NCBI GenBank assembly: GCA_000949895.1
Contig: JWIT01000015.1
Location: forward strand, 38,417-102,416
Source of the DNA: Agrobacterium arsenijevicii
GTDB taxonomy: Bacteria; Pseudomonadota; Alphaproteobacteria; Rhizobiales; Rhizobiaceae
Length of the DNA: 64,000 nucleotides
Direction of reading: 5' to 3'
Below, one piece after another: positions 53,749 to 62,147 of this stretch. Within the stretch, counting starts at the first letter, position 1, and each line of letters opens with the position of its first letter. A program made the position numbers and the translations under genes. The notes beneath the pieces were generated by a model. That model had not been told where the DNA came from. It ran no database searches and was given only the letters and a program-made list of their open reading frames with translations.

Positions 53749-54420
53749 TTGAGCTATCAATTTGATTTCCTGTGGCTTGGCGAATATTGGCCACAAATTG
53801 CCAAAGGCATCGCCATTACCAGCCAGCTCACGCTCGTCGGCGGTGTGGTCGGCGTTTCACTTGGCATCGCCTGCGCCTGGGCGCGAGCGCTCGGACCCGC
53901 ATCGTTGAAGCCCATCGTCGGCACCTATGTGGAGCTCATCCGCAACACGCCTTTTCTGATCCAGTTATTTTTCATCTTCTTCGGCCTGCCATCGCTTGGT
54001 TTCAAGCTTTCGGAGCTGACCGCGGCCAATCTGGCGATGATCATCAATCTTGGCGCCTATAGCTGCGAAATCATCCGCGCCGGCATTCAGGCGACACCGA
54101 AAGGCCAGTTCGAGGCGGGAGCGAGCCTTGCCATGACGCGCTTCGAAACGTTTCGCCATGTGGTGCTCACACCCTCGCTGCAACGCATCTGGCCGGCGCT
54201 TTCATCGCAGGTGGTCATCGTCATGCTCGGCTCGGCCGTCGTCTCGCAGATCGCCGTGGAAGACCTGACCTTTGCGGCGAACTTCATCCAGTCGCGTACA
54301 TTCCGCGCCTTCGAGGCCTACATCCTGTCAACCGTCATCTATCTGGCGCTCGCCATCCTGCTGCGGCAGGGCATGCTGGCGCTCGGCAGCTTTCTTTTCC
54401 CGAGGAGGGCGGCACGATGA
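53749..54420 (+). CDS. Amino acid ABC transporter permease 1 (HisQ/GlnP type)
   Basis: The 223-residue inner-membrane protein most likely starts at a TTG (53749) with AAGGGGA upstream, giving MSYQFDFLWLGEYW, the usual form for these permeases. It has about five helices and the family EAA-type loop (EAGASLAMTRFETFRHVV). It overlaps the second permease gene by four bases. Confidence 0.9.
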   Translation: MSYQFDFLWLGEYWPQIAKGIAITSQLTLVGGVVGVSLGIACAWARALGPASLKPIVGTYVELIRNTPFLIQLFFIFFGLPSLGFKLSELTAANLAMIINLGAYSCEIIRAGIQATPKGQFEAGASLAMTRFETFRHVVLTPSLQRIWPALSSQVVIVMLGSAVVSQIAVEDLTFAANFIQSRTFRAFEAYILSTVIYLALAILLRQGMLALGSFLFPRRAAR

Positions 54421-55076
54421 CTGAATTCACCTTTTGGGACATTCTGCGCAATCTCCTGCTTTCCGCCCGCTGGACGCTGCTGCTCTCGCTCGTTTCCTTC
54501 ATCGGCGGCGGCATGGTCGGCATCGTGCTTCTGTGGCTGCGCATCAGCCCGCGCCGGGCTTTGAACCGTGCCGCCCGCATCTATATCGAAGTCTTTCAGG
54601 GCACGCCGCTGCTGATGCAGCTCTTCATCGCCTTCTTCGGCCTTGGTCTGTTCGGCATCGATGTTCCGGCCTGGCTTGCCGCAGGCGTGGCGCTGATCCT
54701 CTGGACAGCCGCTTTCCTTGCGGAAATCTGGCGCGGCTGCGTGGAGGCAATCGCCAAAGGCCAATGGGAAGCGTCCGCCAGCCTTGCCATGGGTCGCCTG
54801 CAACAGATGCGTTACGTCATCCTGCCGCAGGCGATGAAGATCGCCATTCCGCCAACGGTCGGTTTCTCCGTGCAGGTCGTCAAGGGCACAGCACTCACCT
54901 CGATCATCGGCTTCGTTGAACTGTCCAAGGCCGGCACCATCGTTACCAACGCCACCTTCCAGCCTTTCACCGTCTACGGGCTGGTCGCTCTCATCTATTT
55001 CGCTCTCTGCTGGCCGCTGTCGAAATCCAGCCAGTTCTTGGAAAGGAAGCTCAATGTCGCTCATCGAAATCACTGA
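54417..55076 (+). CDS. Amino acid ABC transporter permease 2 (HisM/GlnP type)
   Basis: The 219-residue permease has helices beginning ILRNLLLSARWTLLLSLV and the docking loop WEASASLAMGRLQQMRYVI. The conserved FQGTPLLMQLF segment is present. The ATPase start lies within its last codons (overlap of 23 bases). It pairs with the 53749 product in the channel. Confidence 0.92.
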   Translation: MTEFTFWDILRNLLLSARWTLLLSLVSFIGGGMVGIVLLWLRISPRRALNRAARIYIEVFQGTPLLMQLFIAFFGLGLFGIDVPAWLAAGVALILWTAAFLAEIWRGCVEAIAKGQWEASASLAMGRLQQMRYVILPQAMKIAIPPTVGFSVQVVKGTALTSIIGFVELSKAGTIVTNATFQPFTVYGLVALIYFALCWPLSKSSQFLERKLNVAHRNH

Positions 55077-55779
55077 AGTCCGCAAGAGCTTTGGCGACAA
55101 TGAGGTTCTGAAGGGCATAAACCTGGATGTCGAACCCGGCGAAGTGATCGCCATCATCGGAAAAAGTGGCTCCGGAAAATCGACGTTGCTTCGCTGCATC
55201 AACGGGCTGGAGACGATCAGCGGCGGTTCCATCCAGGTCGCCGGTGCGCAGTTGCTGGATGATGAGCTGCATCTGAAGGCATTGAGGCTGAAGGTCGGCA
55301 TGATCTTCCAGCAATTCAATCTCTTTCCGCATCTGACGGCCGGCGGCAATGTCATGCTTTCGCAGATGGTGGTGAAGAAAGTCACCAAGCCGGAGGCGGA
55401 GGTGATGGCGCGCAAGATGCTGGAACGTGTCGGACTGGCGCACAAGTTCGATGCCTACCCGGATGAGCTGTCCGGCGGCCAGCAGCAGCGTGTGGCGATC
55501 GCCCGCGCACTTGCCATGCAGCCGATTGCCCTACTCTGCGACGAGATCACCTCCGCGCTCGACCCCGAACTGGTGTCGGAGGTGCTGGCCGTCGTGCGCG
55601 AACTGGCGAAGGAAGGCATGACGCTTTTGATGGTGACGCATGAGATGAAGTTCGCCCGCGATGTCTGCTCGCGCGTCGTCTTCATGCATCAGGGCCGCGT
55701 GCACGAGATCGGCCCGCCGGAAGAGGTTTTTGCCAATCCCCGGACACCGGAACTCAAGCAGTTCCTCGGCATGCTTTGA
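55054..55779 (+). CDS. Amino acid ABC transporter ATPase (GlnQ/HisP type)
   Basis: The protein has 241 residues from the ATG at 55054 (GGAAAGGAAG upstream); the frame upstream is open but overlaps the permease. It has Walker A GKSGSGKST, signature LSGGQQQR, Walker B LLCDEITSALDPE and switch THEM, matching the polar amino acid group. It is the last gene of the operon. Confidence 0.93.
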   Translation: MSLIEITEVRKSFGDNEVLKGINLDVEPGEVIAIIGKSGSGKSTLLRCINGLETISGGSIQVAGAQLLDDELHLKALRLKVGMIFQQFNLFPHLTAGGNVMLSQMVVKKVTKPEAEVMARKMLERVGLAHKFDAYPDELSGGQQQRVAIARALAMQPIALLCDEITSALDPELVSEVLAVVRELAKEGMTLLMVTHEMKFARDVCSRVVFMHQGRVHEIGPPEEVFANPRTPELKQFLGML

Positions 55780-55843
55780 GAAACTGGCCGACGCACGTCA
55801 CCGAAACGGTGTGTGCGTTGGCACCATTCTTCGCAAGGCTGCG

Positions 55844-56563
55844 CTATTCCAGCGGTGCCAGCGCCGTTTTCAGGCTGACGCCCTGTTTCGGCTGCAGATC
55901 GAGATCCGCTTCGATATGGTCGAGATGGTGGAGCATGAGGTCGGCGGCCCGTTGGGTCTTGCCCTGTTCGATCAGGTCGAGAATGGCGAAGTGTTCGCTG
56001 TGGCCGCAGCTCGATACGCCGGAGCGGCCATAAAGGGCGACCACTAGCGAGGAACGGGCGACCAGCTCATCCATGAAGCGCTGGAGAATGACATTACCGG
56101 ACACGCTGGCCAGCATGAGGTGGAAATCACCCGACGCCTTGATTTCCGCTCGACGGGCGACCGGGCCGCGCGCGTTCATGTAGCGCTCCTCTTCGGCGAG
56201 ATGCTCGCGAAAGCGGGCGATATCCGCAGGCGTGATGCGCTCCACGGCCGCTGCGATGATACCCGGTTCGATCAGGCGGCGGGCGTCGAAAATCTGGCGC
56301 GCTTCTTCCGGGGAGGGCGTGGAGACGAAAGCACCGCGGTTGCGCTCGGTCTTCACCAGACCTTCGAAGGCCAATATCTGCAGGGCGGCACGCGCGACGG
56401 TACGGCTGACATCAAAGAGCGCGCCAACCTCCGCTTCCGAGAGTTTCGTCCCCGGCGCCAGCCGCCGATCGATGATGGCGTTGCGAAGGGATTCGCGGAT
56501 AACGAGCGAGCGATCCTCGATTGAAACATCAACGGAAACTGGGGGCTTTTCTTGCAAGGTCAT
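55844..56563 (-). CDS. GntR-family regulator with FCD domain
   Basis: The 239-residue protein has a winged helix (LSEAEVGALFDVSRTVARAAL) and an FCD domain (DFHLMLASVSGNVILQRFM; GHSEHFAILDLIEQG). It is divergent from the Pot-type transporter at 56799-61178 and is likely its ligand-responsive repressor. The upstream ribosome-binding site is weak. It is a different subgroup from the 52142 regulator. Confidence 0.9.
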   Translation of the reverse strand: MTLQEKPPVSVDVSIEDRSLVIRESLRNAIIDRRLAPGTKLSEAEVGALFDVSRTVARAALQILAFEGLVKTERNRGAFVSTPSPEEARQIFDARRLIEPGIIAAAVERITPADIARFREHLAEEERYMNARGPVARRAEIKASGDFHLMLASVSGNVILQRFMDELVARSSLVVALYGRSGVSSCGHSEHFAILDLIEQGKTQRAADLMLHHLDHIEADLDLQPKQGVSLKTALAPLE

Positions 56564-56677
56564 GTCACGGTTCCGGTATCGCTTCTTCTAACCTGATAGT
56601 GGCCTTTTTCCTAGTCCAATGTCTCGCAATCGATAACTCAGATCGCATACAATTTCTGCAATCAATCGAAAACAATC

Positions 56678-56692
56678 GCTGCAAATTTGAGC
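56678..56692. promoter_or_regulatory. Candidate enhancer shared with the 52115 promoter
   Basis: GCTGCAAATTTGAGC matches the palindrome at 52047-52061 in 13 of 15 positions. It is 79 bases upstream of the -24 GG, against 69 for the other, a difference of one helical turn. It is also embedded in GCTGC-N8-GCAGC. Confidence 0.55.
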
Positions 56693-56755
56693 AGCCGGGT
56701 GGCTGGGTCCCCGGATCTCTTCAAAATATCATTTTATATCAATAACAAAGCCGAT

Positions 56756-56771
56756 TGGCACGCCTCCTGCA
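56756..56771 (+). promoter_or_regulatory. Sigma-54 promoter for the Pot-type ABC/racemase operon
   Basis: TGGCACGCCTCCTGCA has the full TGGCACG -24 element, with GG (56757-56758) and GC (56769-56770) 10 bases apart, and CTGCA at -12. Transcription should begin near 56782, 17 bases before the ATPase ATG at 56799. Confidence 0.82.
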
Positions 56772-56798
56772 TGACAAAGACGTCGCAGGAGAGTGTTC

Positions 56799-57884
56799 AT
56801 GAGCAAAGCCGCAGCAATCGACATCGCTTCCGTTTCCAAGATTTATGGCAGCACCACCGCCGTGCACGCCATAAGCCTCAAGATACCCGCGGGAAGCTAT
56901 TGCTGTCTGCTTGGGCCATCGGGCTGCGGGAAAACCTCGACGCTGCGCATGATCGCCGGCCACGAAAGCATTTCCAGCGGTGATATCAGGCTTGGCAATG
57001 TGGTGGTCACCGATCTGCCGCCCGCCAGGCGCGGCACGGCAATGATGTTCCAGTCCTATGCGCTGTTTCCGCATCTCGATCTCGTCGACAACGTTGCCTT
57101 CAGCCTCAAGATGAAGGGGGTGGACAAGGAAACGCGTCACGCCAAGGCACTCGAGATGTTGCAACTGATGCAGCTTGAACCCTATGCCAACCGGCGCCCG
57201 GCCCAGCTTTCCGGCGGGCAGCAGCAACGTGTGGCGCTGGCGCGCGCATTGATCACCGATCCCGAGGCGCTGCTGCTGGATGAGCCGCTTTCGGCGCTCG
57301 ATCCCTTCCTCAAGATCCGCATGCGCGCCGAGTTGAAGAAGCTGCAAACCTCGCTCGGCATCACCTTCGTTCACGTCACGCACAGCCAGGAAGAGGCCAT
57401 GGCGCTGGCCGACGTCATCGTCGTCATGAATGATGGCCGCATCGAACAGGCGGCGACGCCGCGTGAGCTGTTCGAGCGCCCGGCCACCGCTTTCGTCGCC
57501 CGCTTCATGGGCGATCACAATGTCATTTCCGGACGGTTCAAGGAAAAGAACGGCGATCTCGTCACACTGGAAATCGCAGGCGGCGGCACCTTTACCGCCA
57601 GCGGCATCGCGCCGCCGGATGGCGCGGTTGATATTGCCGTTCGTACCGACCGCGTGCGCGTCGGCGAGGCGGATCAGCCGGGCTTCGGTTTCACCGGCAT
57701 CGTCTCGAATGTCGAATATCGCGGTGCAAGCGTGAAGATTGCCGTCACCGGCGCGGGCATTGAGGATTTCAACGCCATCCTCAGCGACGTCGCCTTCTTC
57801 GAAAAGCCGGTCAGGACCGGCGACGCCATACCGCTTTCATGGAATGCGGCCGATGCCATCGTGCTCGGCCGGGTAGAGAAGTAA
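56799..57884 (+). CDS. PotA-type ABC transporter ATPase
   Basis: The protein has 361 residues from the ATG at 56799 (CAGGAGA upstream); a GTG six bases earlier is less likely. It has Walker A GPSGCGKTS, signature LSGGQQQR, Walker B LLLDEPLSALDP and switch THSQEEA, plus a C-terminal TOBE domain (VAVRTDRVRVGE). It is the first gene of an operon with the binding protein second, an unusual order for this class. Confidence 0.92.
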   Translation: MSKAAAIDIASVSKIYGSTTAVHAISLKIPAGSYCCLLGPSGCGKTSTLRMIAGHESISSGDIRLGNVVVTDLPPARRGTAMMFQSYALFPHLDLVDNVAFSLKMKGVDKETRHAKALEMLQLMQLEPYANRRPAQLSGGQQQRVALARALITDPEALLLDEPLSALDPFLKIRMRAELKKLQTSLGITFVHVTHSQEEAMALADVIVVMNDGRIEQAATPRELFERPATAFVARFMGDHNVISGRFKEKNGDLVTLEIAGGGTFTASGIAPPDGAVDIAVRTDRVRVGEADQPGFGFTGIVSNVEYRGASVKIAVTGAGIEDFNAILSDVAFFEKPVRTGDAIPLSWNAADAIVLGRVEK

Positions 57885-57914
57885 CCCCAAAAATAACCAG
57901 AGGAGAACTTTGAA

Positions 57915-59204
57915 ATGACCGACAATTCCAACAGCACCAAGGGCCTGTCCCGTCGTGGGCTTCTTAAAGCGGGTGCCGCCGCCACGGGTGCGGCAATCGG
58001 CTCCGGCCTCATTACCGGTTTCCCGACCATCTGGGCCCAGAACCCGATCACGATCCGCCAGTTCGGCACCGGCGTTTCGAACCTCAACGCCATTGCCGAA
58101 AAGTGCAAGGCCGATCTCGGCATCACGCTCGAGATGACGGCAACGGATTCGGATGCGGCCGCCCAGCGCGCCGTTACCCAGCCGAACTCCTATGATATCG
58201 CCGATATCGAATACTGGATCCTGAAGAAGGTCTATCCGGCCGGCGTCATCCAGCCGATGGAAATCAAGAAGCTGAAATATTACGACAAGATCGTACCGCT
58301 GTTCAAAACCGGCAAGCTGACGCCTGATAGCGTTGTGGCGCAGGGCACAGCCCCGCACACGGTCGGCTTCGTCGAAAAGCCCGGTGACAAGAAGTTCGCC
58401 AAGGGCGAGACCGATTATTTCACCATGGTTCCGACGATCTACAATGCCGATACGCTCGGCATCCGCCCCGATCTCGTCGGTCGCGATATCACCAGCTGGG
58501 CCGATATCATGGATCCCAAGTTCAAGGGCAAGGCCTCCATCATCAACATCCCCTCCATCGGTATCATGGATGCGGCGATGATCATGGAAGCCACGGGCAA
58601 CATCAAATATGCCGACAAGGGCAACATGACGAAGGAAGAGATCGACAAGACGATCGAATTCCTCATCAAGGCAAAGAAAGACGGCCAGTTCCGTGCCTTC
58701 TGGAAGAGCTTCGACGAAAGCGTCAACCTCATGGCGTCGGGCGAAGTCGTCATCCAGTCCATGTGGTCGCCGGCCGTTGCCGCCGTCCGCTCCAAGGGCG
58801 TCGCCTGTAAATACCAGCCGCTGAAGGAAGGTTATCGCTCATGGGGCGGCGGTCTCGGCCTTGCCAAGCACCTCACCGGCGCCAAGCTCGATGCGGCCTA
58901 TGAATACATCAACTGGTACACGTCAGGCTGGGTCGGTGCTTATCTTAACCGTCAGGGCTACTACTCCGCTGCCATGGATACGGCGAAGGAACACATGTCG
59001 GCTGACGAGTGGGGTTACTGGGTCGAAGGCAAGCCGGCGCAGGGCGATATCATCGCGCCCGATGGCAAGGTCATGGAAAAGGCCGGTGCAGTGCGCGATG
59101 GCGGTTCCTTCCAGGAGCGCATGGGCAAGGTTGCCTGCTGGAACTCGGTCATGGACGAGGACCGCTACATGGTTCGTCGCTGGAACGAGTTCATCGCGGC
59201 CTGA
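57915..59204 (+). CDS. PotD-type periplasmic binding protein with Tat signal
   Basis: The 429-residue protein has a good twin-arginine signal (LSRRGLLKAGAAATGAAIG) and a WAQ cleavage region. The length exceeds PotD and fits the larger spermidine/putrescine-like binding proteins of rhizobia. Features include TDYFTMVPTIYNADTLG and WSPAVAAVRSKGVA. The ligand is unknown; the downstream hydantoin-racemase-like gene suggests a hydantoin or related amide. A hairpin and a large repeat follow. Confidence 0.9.
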   Translation: MTDNSNSTKGLSRRGLLKAGAAATGAAIGSGLITGFPTIWAQNPITIRQFGTGVSNLNAIAEKCKADLGITLEMTATDSDAAAQRAVTQPNSYDIADIEYWILKKVYPAGVIQPMEIKKLKYYDKIVPLFKTGKLTPDSVVAQGTAPHTVGFVEKPGDKKFAKGETDYFTMVPTIYNADTLGIRPDLVGRDITSWADIMDPKFKGKASIINIPSIGIMDAAMIMEATGNIKYADKGNMTKEEIDKTIEFLIKAKKDGQFRAFWKSFDESVNLMASGEVVIQSMWSPAVAAVRSKGVACKYQPLKEGYRSWGGGLGLAKHLTGAKLDAAYEYINWYTSGWVGAYLNRQGYYSAAMDTAKEHMSADEWGYWVEGKPAQGDIIAPDGKVMEKAGAVRDGGSFQERMGKVACWNSVMDEDRYMVRRWNEFIAA

Positions 59205-59217
59205 TGTATGCAAAAGA

Positions 59218-59248
59218 CAAGACTGGCGGCCTATCGCCGCCAGTCTTG
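59218..59248 (+). other. Intercistronic hairpin after binding-protein gene
   Basis: CAAGACTGGCGGC (59218-59230) pairs perfectly with GCCGCCAGTCTTG (59236-59248) across five bases. No T-tract follows. It probably protects the upstream message, as at three other loci in the window. Confidence 0.7.
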
Positions 59249-59270
59249 AGAATGGCAGAGCGTCCCAACT

Positions 59271-59368
59271 TCTCAACCGTCATCCTCGGGCTTGACCCGA
59301 GGATCTAACGATCCACCACATCAGAGGTGGTTGGATCCTCGGGTCAAGCCCGAGGATGACGGTTGAGA
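59271..59368. repeat. 98-bp inverted-repeat element with 35-bp perfect arms
   Basis: The arms at 59271-59305 and 59334-59368 are perfect reverse complements; each contains CCTCGGG-CTTGA-CCCGAGG. The 28-base centre has its own CCACC/GGTGG repeat. The core CGTCATCCTCGGGCTTGAC is of the kind found as dispersed intergenic palindromes (RIME-like) in rhizobia. It sits inside an operon, between the binding-protein and permease genes, and could reduce expression downstream. Confidence 0.85.
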
Positions 59369-59387
59369 GTGTGGAGGACTTTTCAAC

Positions 59388-60356
59388 ATGCTCGTCGGCG
59401 GCCTCGCGGCCGGTGCATTCATAAATTTAGGGAAAGGCCCCGATATGGTGACAGTCAGATTCATCGGCGTCAGCGAAAAAAAGGATAGACCGGCACGCCG
59501 CTTCGCGCTGCCGCAAAAGCTGGTGTCCTATGTTCAGGCCACACCGCTTTTCCTGATCCTCGGCTTTTTCTTGGCTCTGCCGATCGTCATGATCGCCGTC
59601 GTCAGTTTCTGGGATTATGATTTCGCCCAGATGTATCCAGGTTTCGTGACCTTCAACTATACCGAGACGCTCGGTTCCTGGGTTACATGGCAGACCTATA
59701 TCAACACGTTGAAATTTGCCGCCATCGTCTGGGCGATCACGCTGTTTTGCGGTTTCTGGATTGCCTATTTCCTGGCTTTCCATATTCGCACCACCACCAT
59801 GCAGATGGTTCTGTTCCTCGTCTGCACCGTGCCGTTCCTGACATCGAACATCATCCGCATGATTTCCTGGATTCCCGTTCTCGGCCGTAACGGGCTGGTC
59901 AACAGCGCCCTTGTCGGTACCGGCATCATTCCAGAGCCGATCGAATGGCTGCTCTATTCGGATTTCGCCGTGGTGCTGGCCATGGTGCATCTTTATACGC
60001 TGTTCATGGTCACGCCGATCTTCAACACGCTGATGCGCATCGACAAATCGCTGATCGAGGCGGCGCGCGACGCTGGCGCCACGGGCTGGCAGACCCTCTG
60101 GAACGTCATCATTCCGCTCGCCAAACCCGGCATGGCAATCGGCAGCATCTTTGTCGTGACGCTTGTCATGGCGGATTTCTCCACGGTTCAGGTCATGTCC
60201 GGAGGGCAGAGCGCCTCGGTGGCGCTGATGATGAAGAACCAGATGTCGCTGCTGCAATATCCGGCGGCAGCCGCAAATGCCGTCATCCTGCTCATCCTCG
60301 TTCTTCTGATGGTCGCGGGCATCCTGCGCATCGTCGATATCCGCAAGGAGCTTTGA
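59388..60356 (+). CDS. PotB-type ABC transporter permease
   Basis: The protein has 322 residues from the ATG at 59388 (GGAGG at 10 bases). An internal ATG at 59445 would give the more usual N-terminus MVTVRFIGVSEKKD and may be the real start. The helices begin VQATPLFLILGFFLALP, and the EAA loop is IEAARDAGATGWQTLW. The gene begins immediately after the large inverted repeat. Confidence 0.88.
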   Translation: MLVGGLAAGAFINLGKGPDMVTVRFIGVSEKKDRPARRFALPQKLVSYVQATPLFLILGFFLALPIVMIAVVSFWDYDFAQMYPGFVTFNYTETLGSWVTWQTYINTLKFAAIVWAITLFCGFWIAYFLAFHIRTTTMQMVLFLVCTVPFLTSNIIRMISWIPVLGRNGLVNSALVGTGIIPEPIEWLLYSDFAVVLAMVHLYTLFMVTPIFNTLMRIDKSLIEAARDAGATGWQTLWNVIIPLAKPGMAIGSIFVVTLVMADFSTVQVMSGGQSASVALMMKNQMSLLQYPAAAANAVILLILVLLMVAGILRIVDIRKEL

Positions 60357-60359
60357 CCC

Positions 60360-61178
60360 ATGCATTCGGAAAAACGCGGCCGCGAATTCTACGTCCTCGC
60401 CTTCTTTTTTCTGCTCTTCGTGCTGTTCCTCTACGGCCCGCTGTCGGCGATCCTCATCCTTGCCTTTCAGGGGCCGAATGGCGGGCTGACCTTTCCGCTG
60501 AACGGCGTTTCGCTGCACTGGTTCGGCAACCTTTTCGAGCAGCAGGCGGTCGGCGATTTCGGCGGTTCGTTCCGCCGCTCTTTCGGGCTTGGCGTTATGG
60601 TCATGGTCGTCACCGTGCTCGTCTCGCTTCTGGCGGGGCTTGCCTTCCGGCGCAAGTTCATCGGCGCGACGCCGTTGTTCTATCTCTCCGTCGCCAGCCT
60701 CGTGGTGCCGTCGATCATTATTTCACTTGGCATTGGCGTTCTTTTTCAGCAGCTTGGAATAGAACCTTCATGGTATACATCAGCTTTCGGCGCGCACCTC
60801 ACCTGGACGCTGCCCTTCGGTGTGCTCATCATGTTGGCTGTCTTCAACCGCTTTTCGCCATCCTATGAAGAAGCTGCCCGTGATCTCGGTGCATCCGCCT
60901 GGCAGACCTTTGCGCATGTGGTGTTGCCGATGATCGCGCCGAGCCTGATCGGCGTCGGCCTGTTCGGCTTCACGCTTTCTTATGACGAATTCGCCCGCAC
61001 ATTGATGACATCAGGCACCTACAACACCCTGCCGCTTGAAATCTACGGCATGACCACCAATGTCACGACGCCGGTGCTTTATGCGCTCGGGGCCGTCACG
61101 ACCCTGTTTTCCTTCCTGGTGATTGCGGCCACGCTTGGCCTGATCGTTACCCTGAATCGCCGCCATTCACGCGGATAA
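60360..61178 (+). CDS. PotC-type ABC transporter permease
   Basis: The 272-residue permease has helices from the N-terminus (FYVLAFFFLLFVLFLYGPL) and an EAA loop (YEEAARDLGASAWQTFA). The start lies 3 bases after the previous stop. It completes the transporter with the proteins at 56799, 57915 and 59388. Confidence 0.92.
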   Translation: MHSEKRGREFYVLAFFFLLFVLFLYGPLSAILILAFQGPNGGLTFPLNGVSLHWFGNLFEQQAVGDFGGSFRRSFGLGVMVMVVTVLVSLLAGLAFRRKFIGATPLFYLSVASLVVPSIIISLGIGVLFQQLGIEPSWYTSAFGAHLTWTLPFGVLIMLAVFNRFSPSYEEAARDLGASAWQTFAHVVLPMIAPSLIGVGLFGFTLSYDEFARTLMTSGTYNTLPLEIYGMTTNVTTPVLYALGAVTTLFSFLVIAATLGLIVTLNRRHSRG

Positions 61179-61189
61179 AGAAACGTAAA

Positions 61190-61948
61190 ATGCGCATCCT
61201 CGTTATCAATCCGAACACGACGCAATCCATGACGGCGACGATCGCCGATGCAGCGACGCGGGCAGCGAGCTGCGACACGGAAATCCTGGCTGTTACCTCC
61301 TCAATGGGACCGGTCTCCATCGAAGGTTATTATGACGAGGTTTTTGCCGTACCCGGCCTGCTGCTGGAGCTTGCCAAGGCGCCAATGCTCGGTGCCAAGG
61401 CGGCCGTCATTGCCTGTTTCGACGATACCGGGCTCGATGCGGCCCGCGCTCTTGCGGACATACCGGTGATCGGCATCTGCGAAGCGGCGGTTTCCGCCAC
61501 CGCCTTCATCGCGCAGAGGTTCACCATTGTAACGACGATGGAGCGATCGCGGCTACCACTCGAGCACCTTGTCCATCGTTATGGCATGTCTGCCCGTTGT
61601 AATGTACGTGCTGCCGATATTCCCGTTCTGTCATTGGAAGAGCCGGGTTCTAATGCCCGCGAGCGGTTGCGCGAAGAGATTTCGCTGGCGCTCAAACAGG
61701 ATCGCGCCGAAGCGATCGTGCTCGGTTGCGCCGGCATGGCAGACCTCACCGCCGAACTGCGCAGCGAATTTGGCGTGCCGGTTATCGATGGCGTCGCAGC
61801 GGCGGTGAAACAGGCGGAAGCGCTGGTGTCGATGGGGCTTTCAACCGCCAAACGCGGCGCCTATGCCACGCCGATCGCCAAGCCTTATCGCGGATTGCTG
61901 GAAGCATTCGGGCCGGAGAGGCTGGCCACGGTGTCAGCCGACGGTTGA
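61190..61948 (+). CDS. Asp/Glu/hydantoin racemase-family protein
   Basis: The 252-residue protein starts with MRILVINPNTTQSM, the hallmark of hydantoin racemases. The two catalytic cysteines are in place: C76 in VIACFDDTG and C180 in LGCAGM, close to the positions known in rhizobial hydantoin racemases. It interconverts the enantiomers of 5-substituted hydantoins or acts as an allantoin-type racemase. It is the last gene of the sigma-54-driven transporter operon, 11 bases after permease 2. No hydantoinase is encoded in the window. Confidence 0.9.
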   Translation: MRILVINPNTTQSMTATIADAATRAASCDTEILAVTSSMGPVSIEGYYDEVFAVPGLLLELAKAPMLGAKAAVIACFDDTGLDAARALADIPVIGICEAAVSATAFIAQRFTIVTTMERSRLPLEHLVHRYGMSARCNVRAADIPVLSLEEPGSNARERLREEISLALKQDRAEAIVLGCAGMADLTAELRSEFGVPVIDGVAAAVKQAEALVSMGLSTAKRGAYATPIAKPYRGLLEAFGPERLATVSADG

Positions 61949-62147
61949 TAAGACCGTTTCAACAGGCTTCCAGCGGCGGCGTGGTCTGCCGTAAATTGCA
62001 CGCGAATATATCCCAGAAATCAGCGACGGATTTTGCGCGGACCTGCGTTAAAGTGACAAGGTGCGGAACTTCCTCACTGAAGCCGCCGTCATTCCGCATG
62101 GATTTCGCCCCTGTCCGACAGGACGGTACGGAGACAAAGCCCGATAC

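Noticed and set aside
56645..56652. GCATACAA as a half-site for the divergent GntR, matching TTGTATGC at 52139.
   Set aside because: Only one half is present, and the two GntR proteins belong to different subgroups.
61939..61965. Terminator after the racemase gene (ACGGT-N7-ACCGT).
   Set aside because: The stem is only five base pairs with a weak T-run, which is too little to call.
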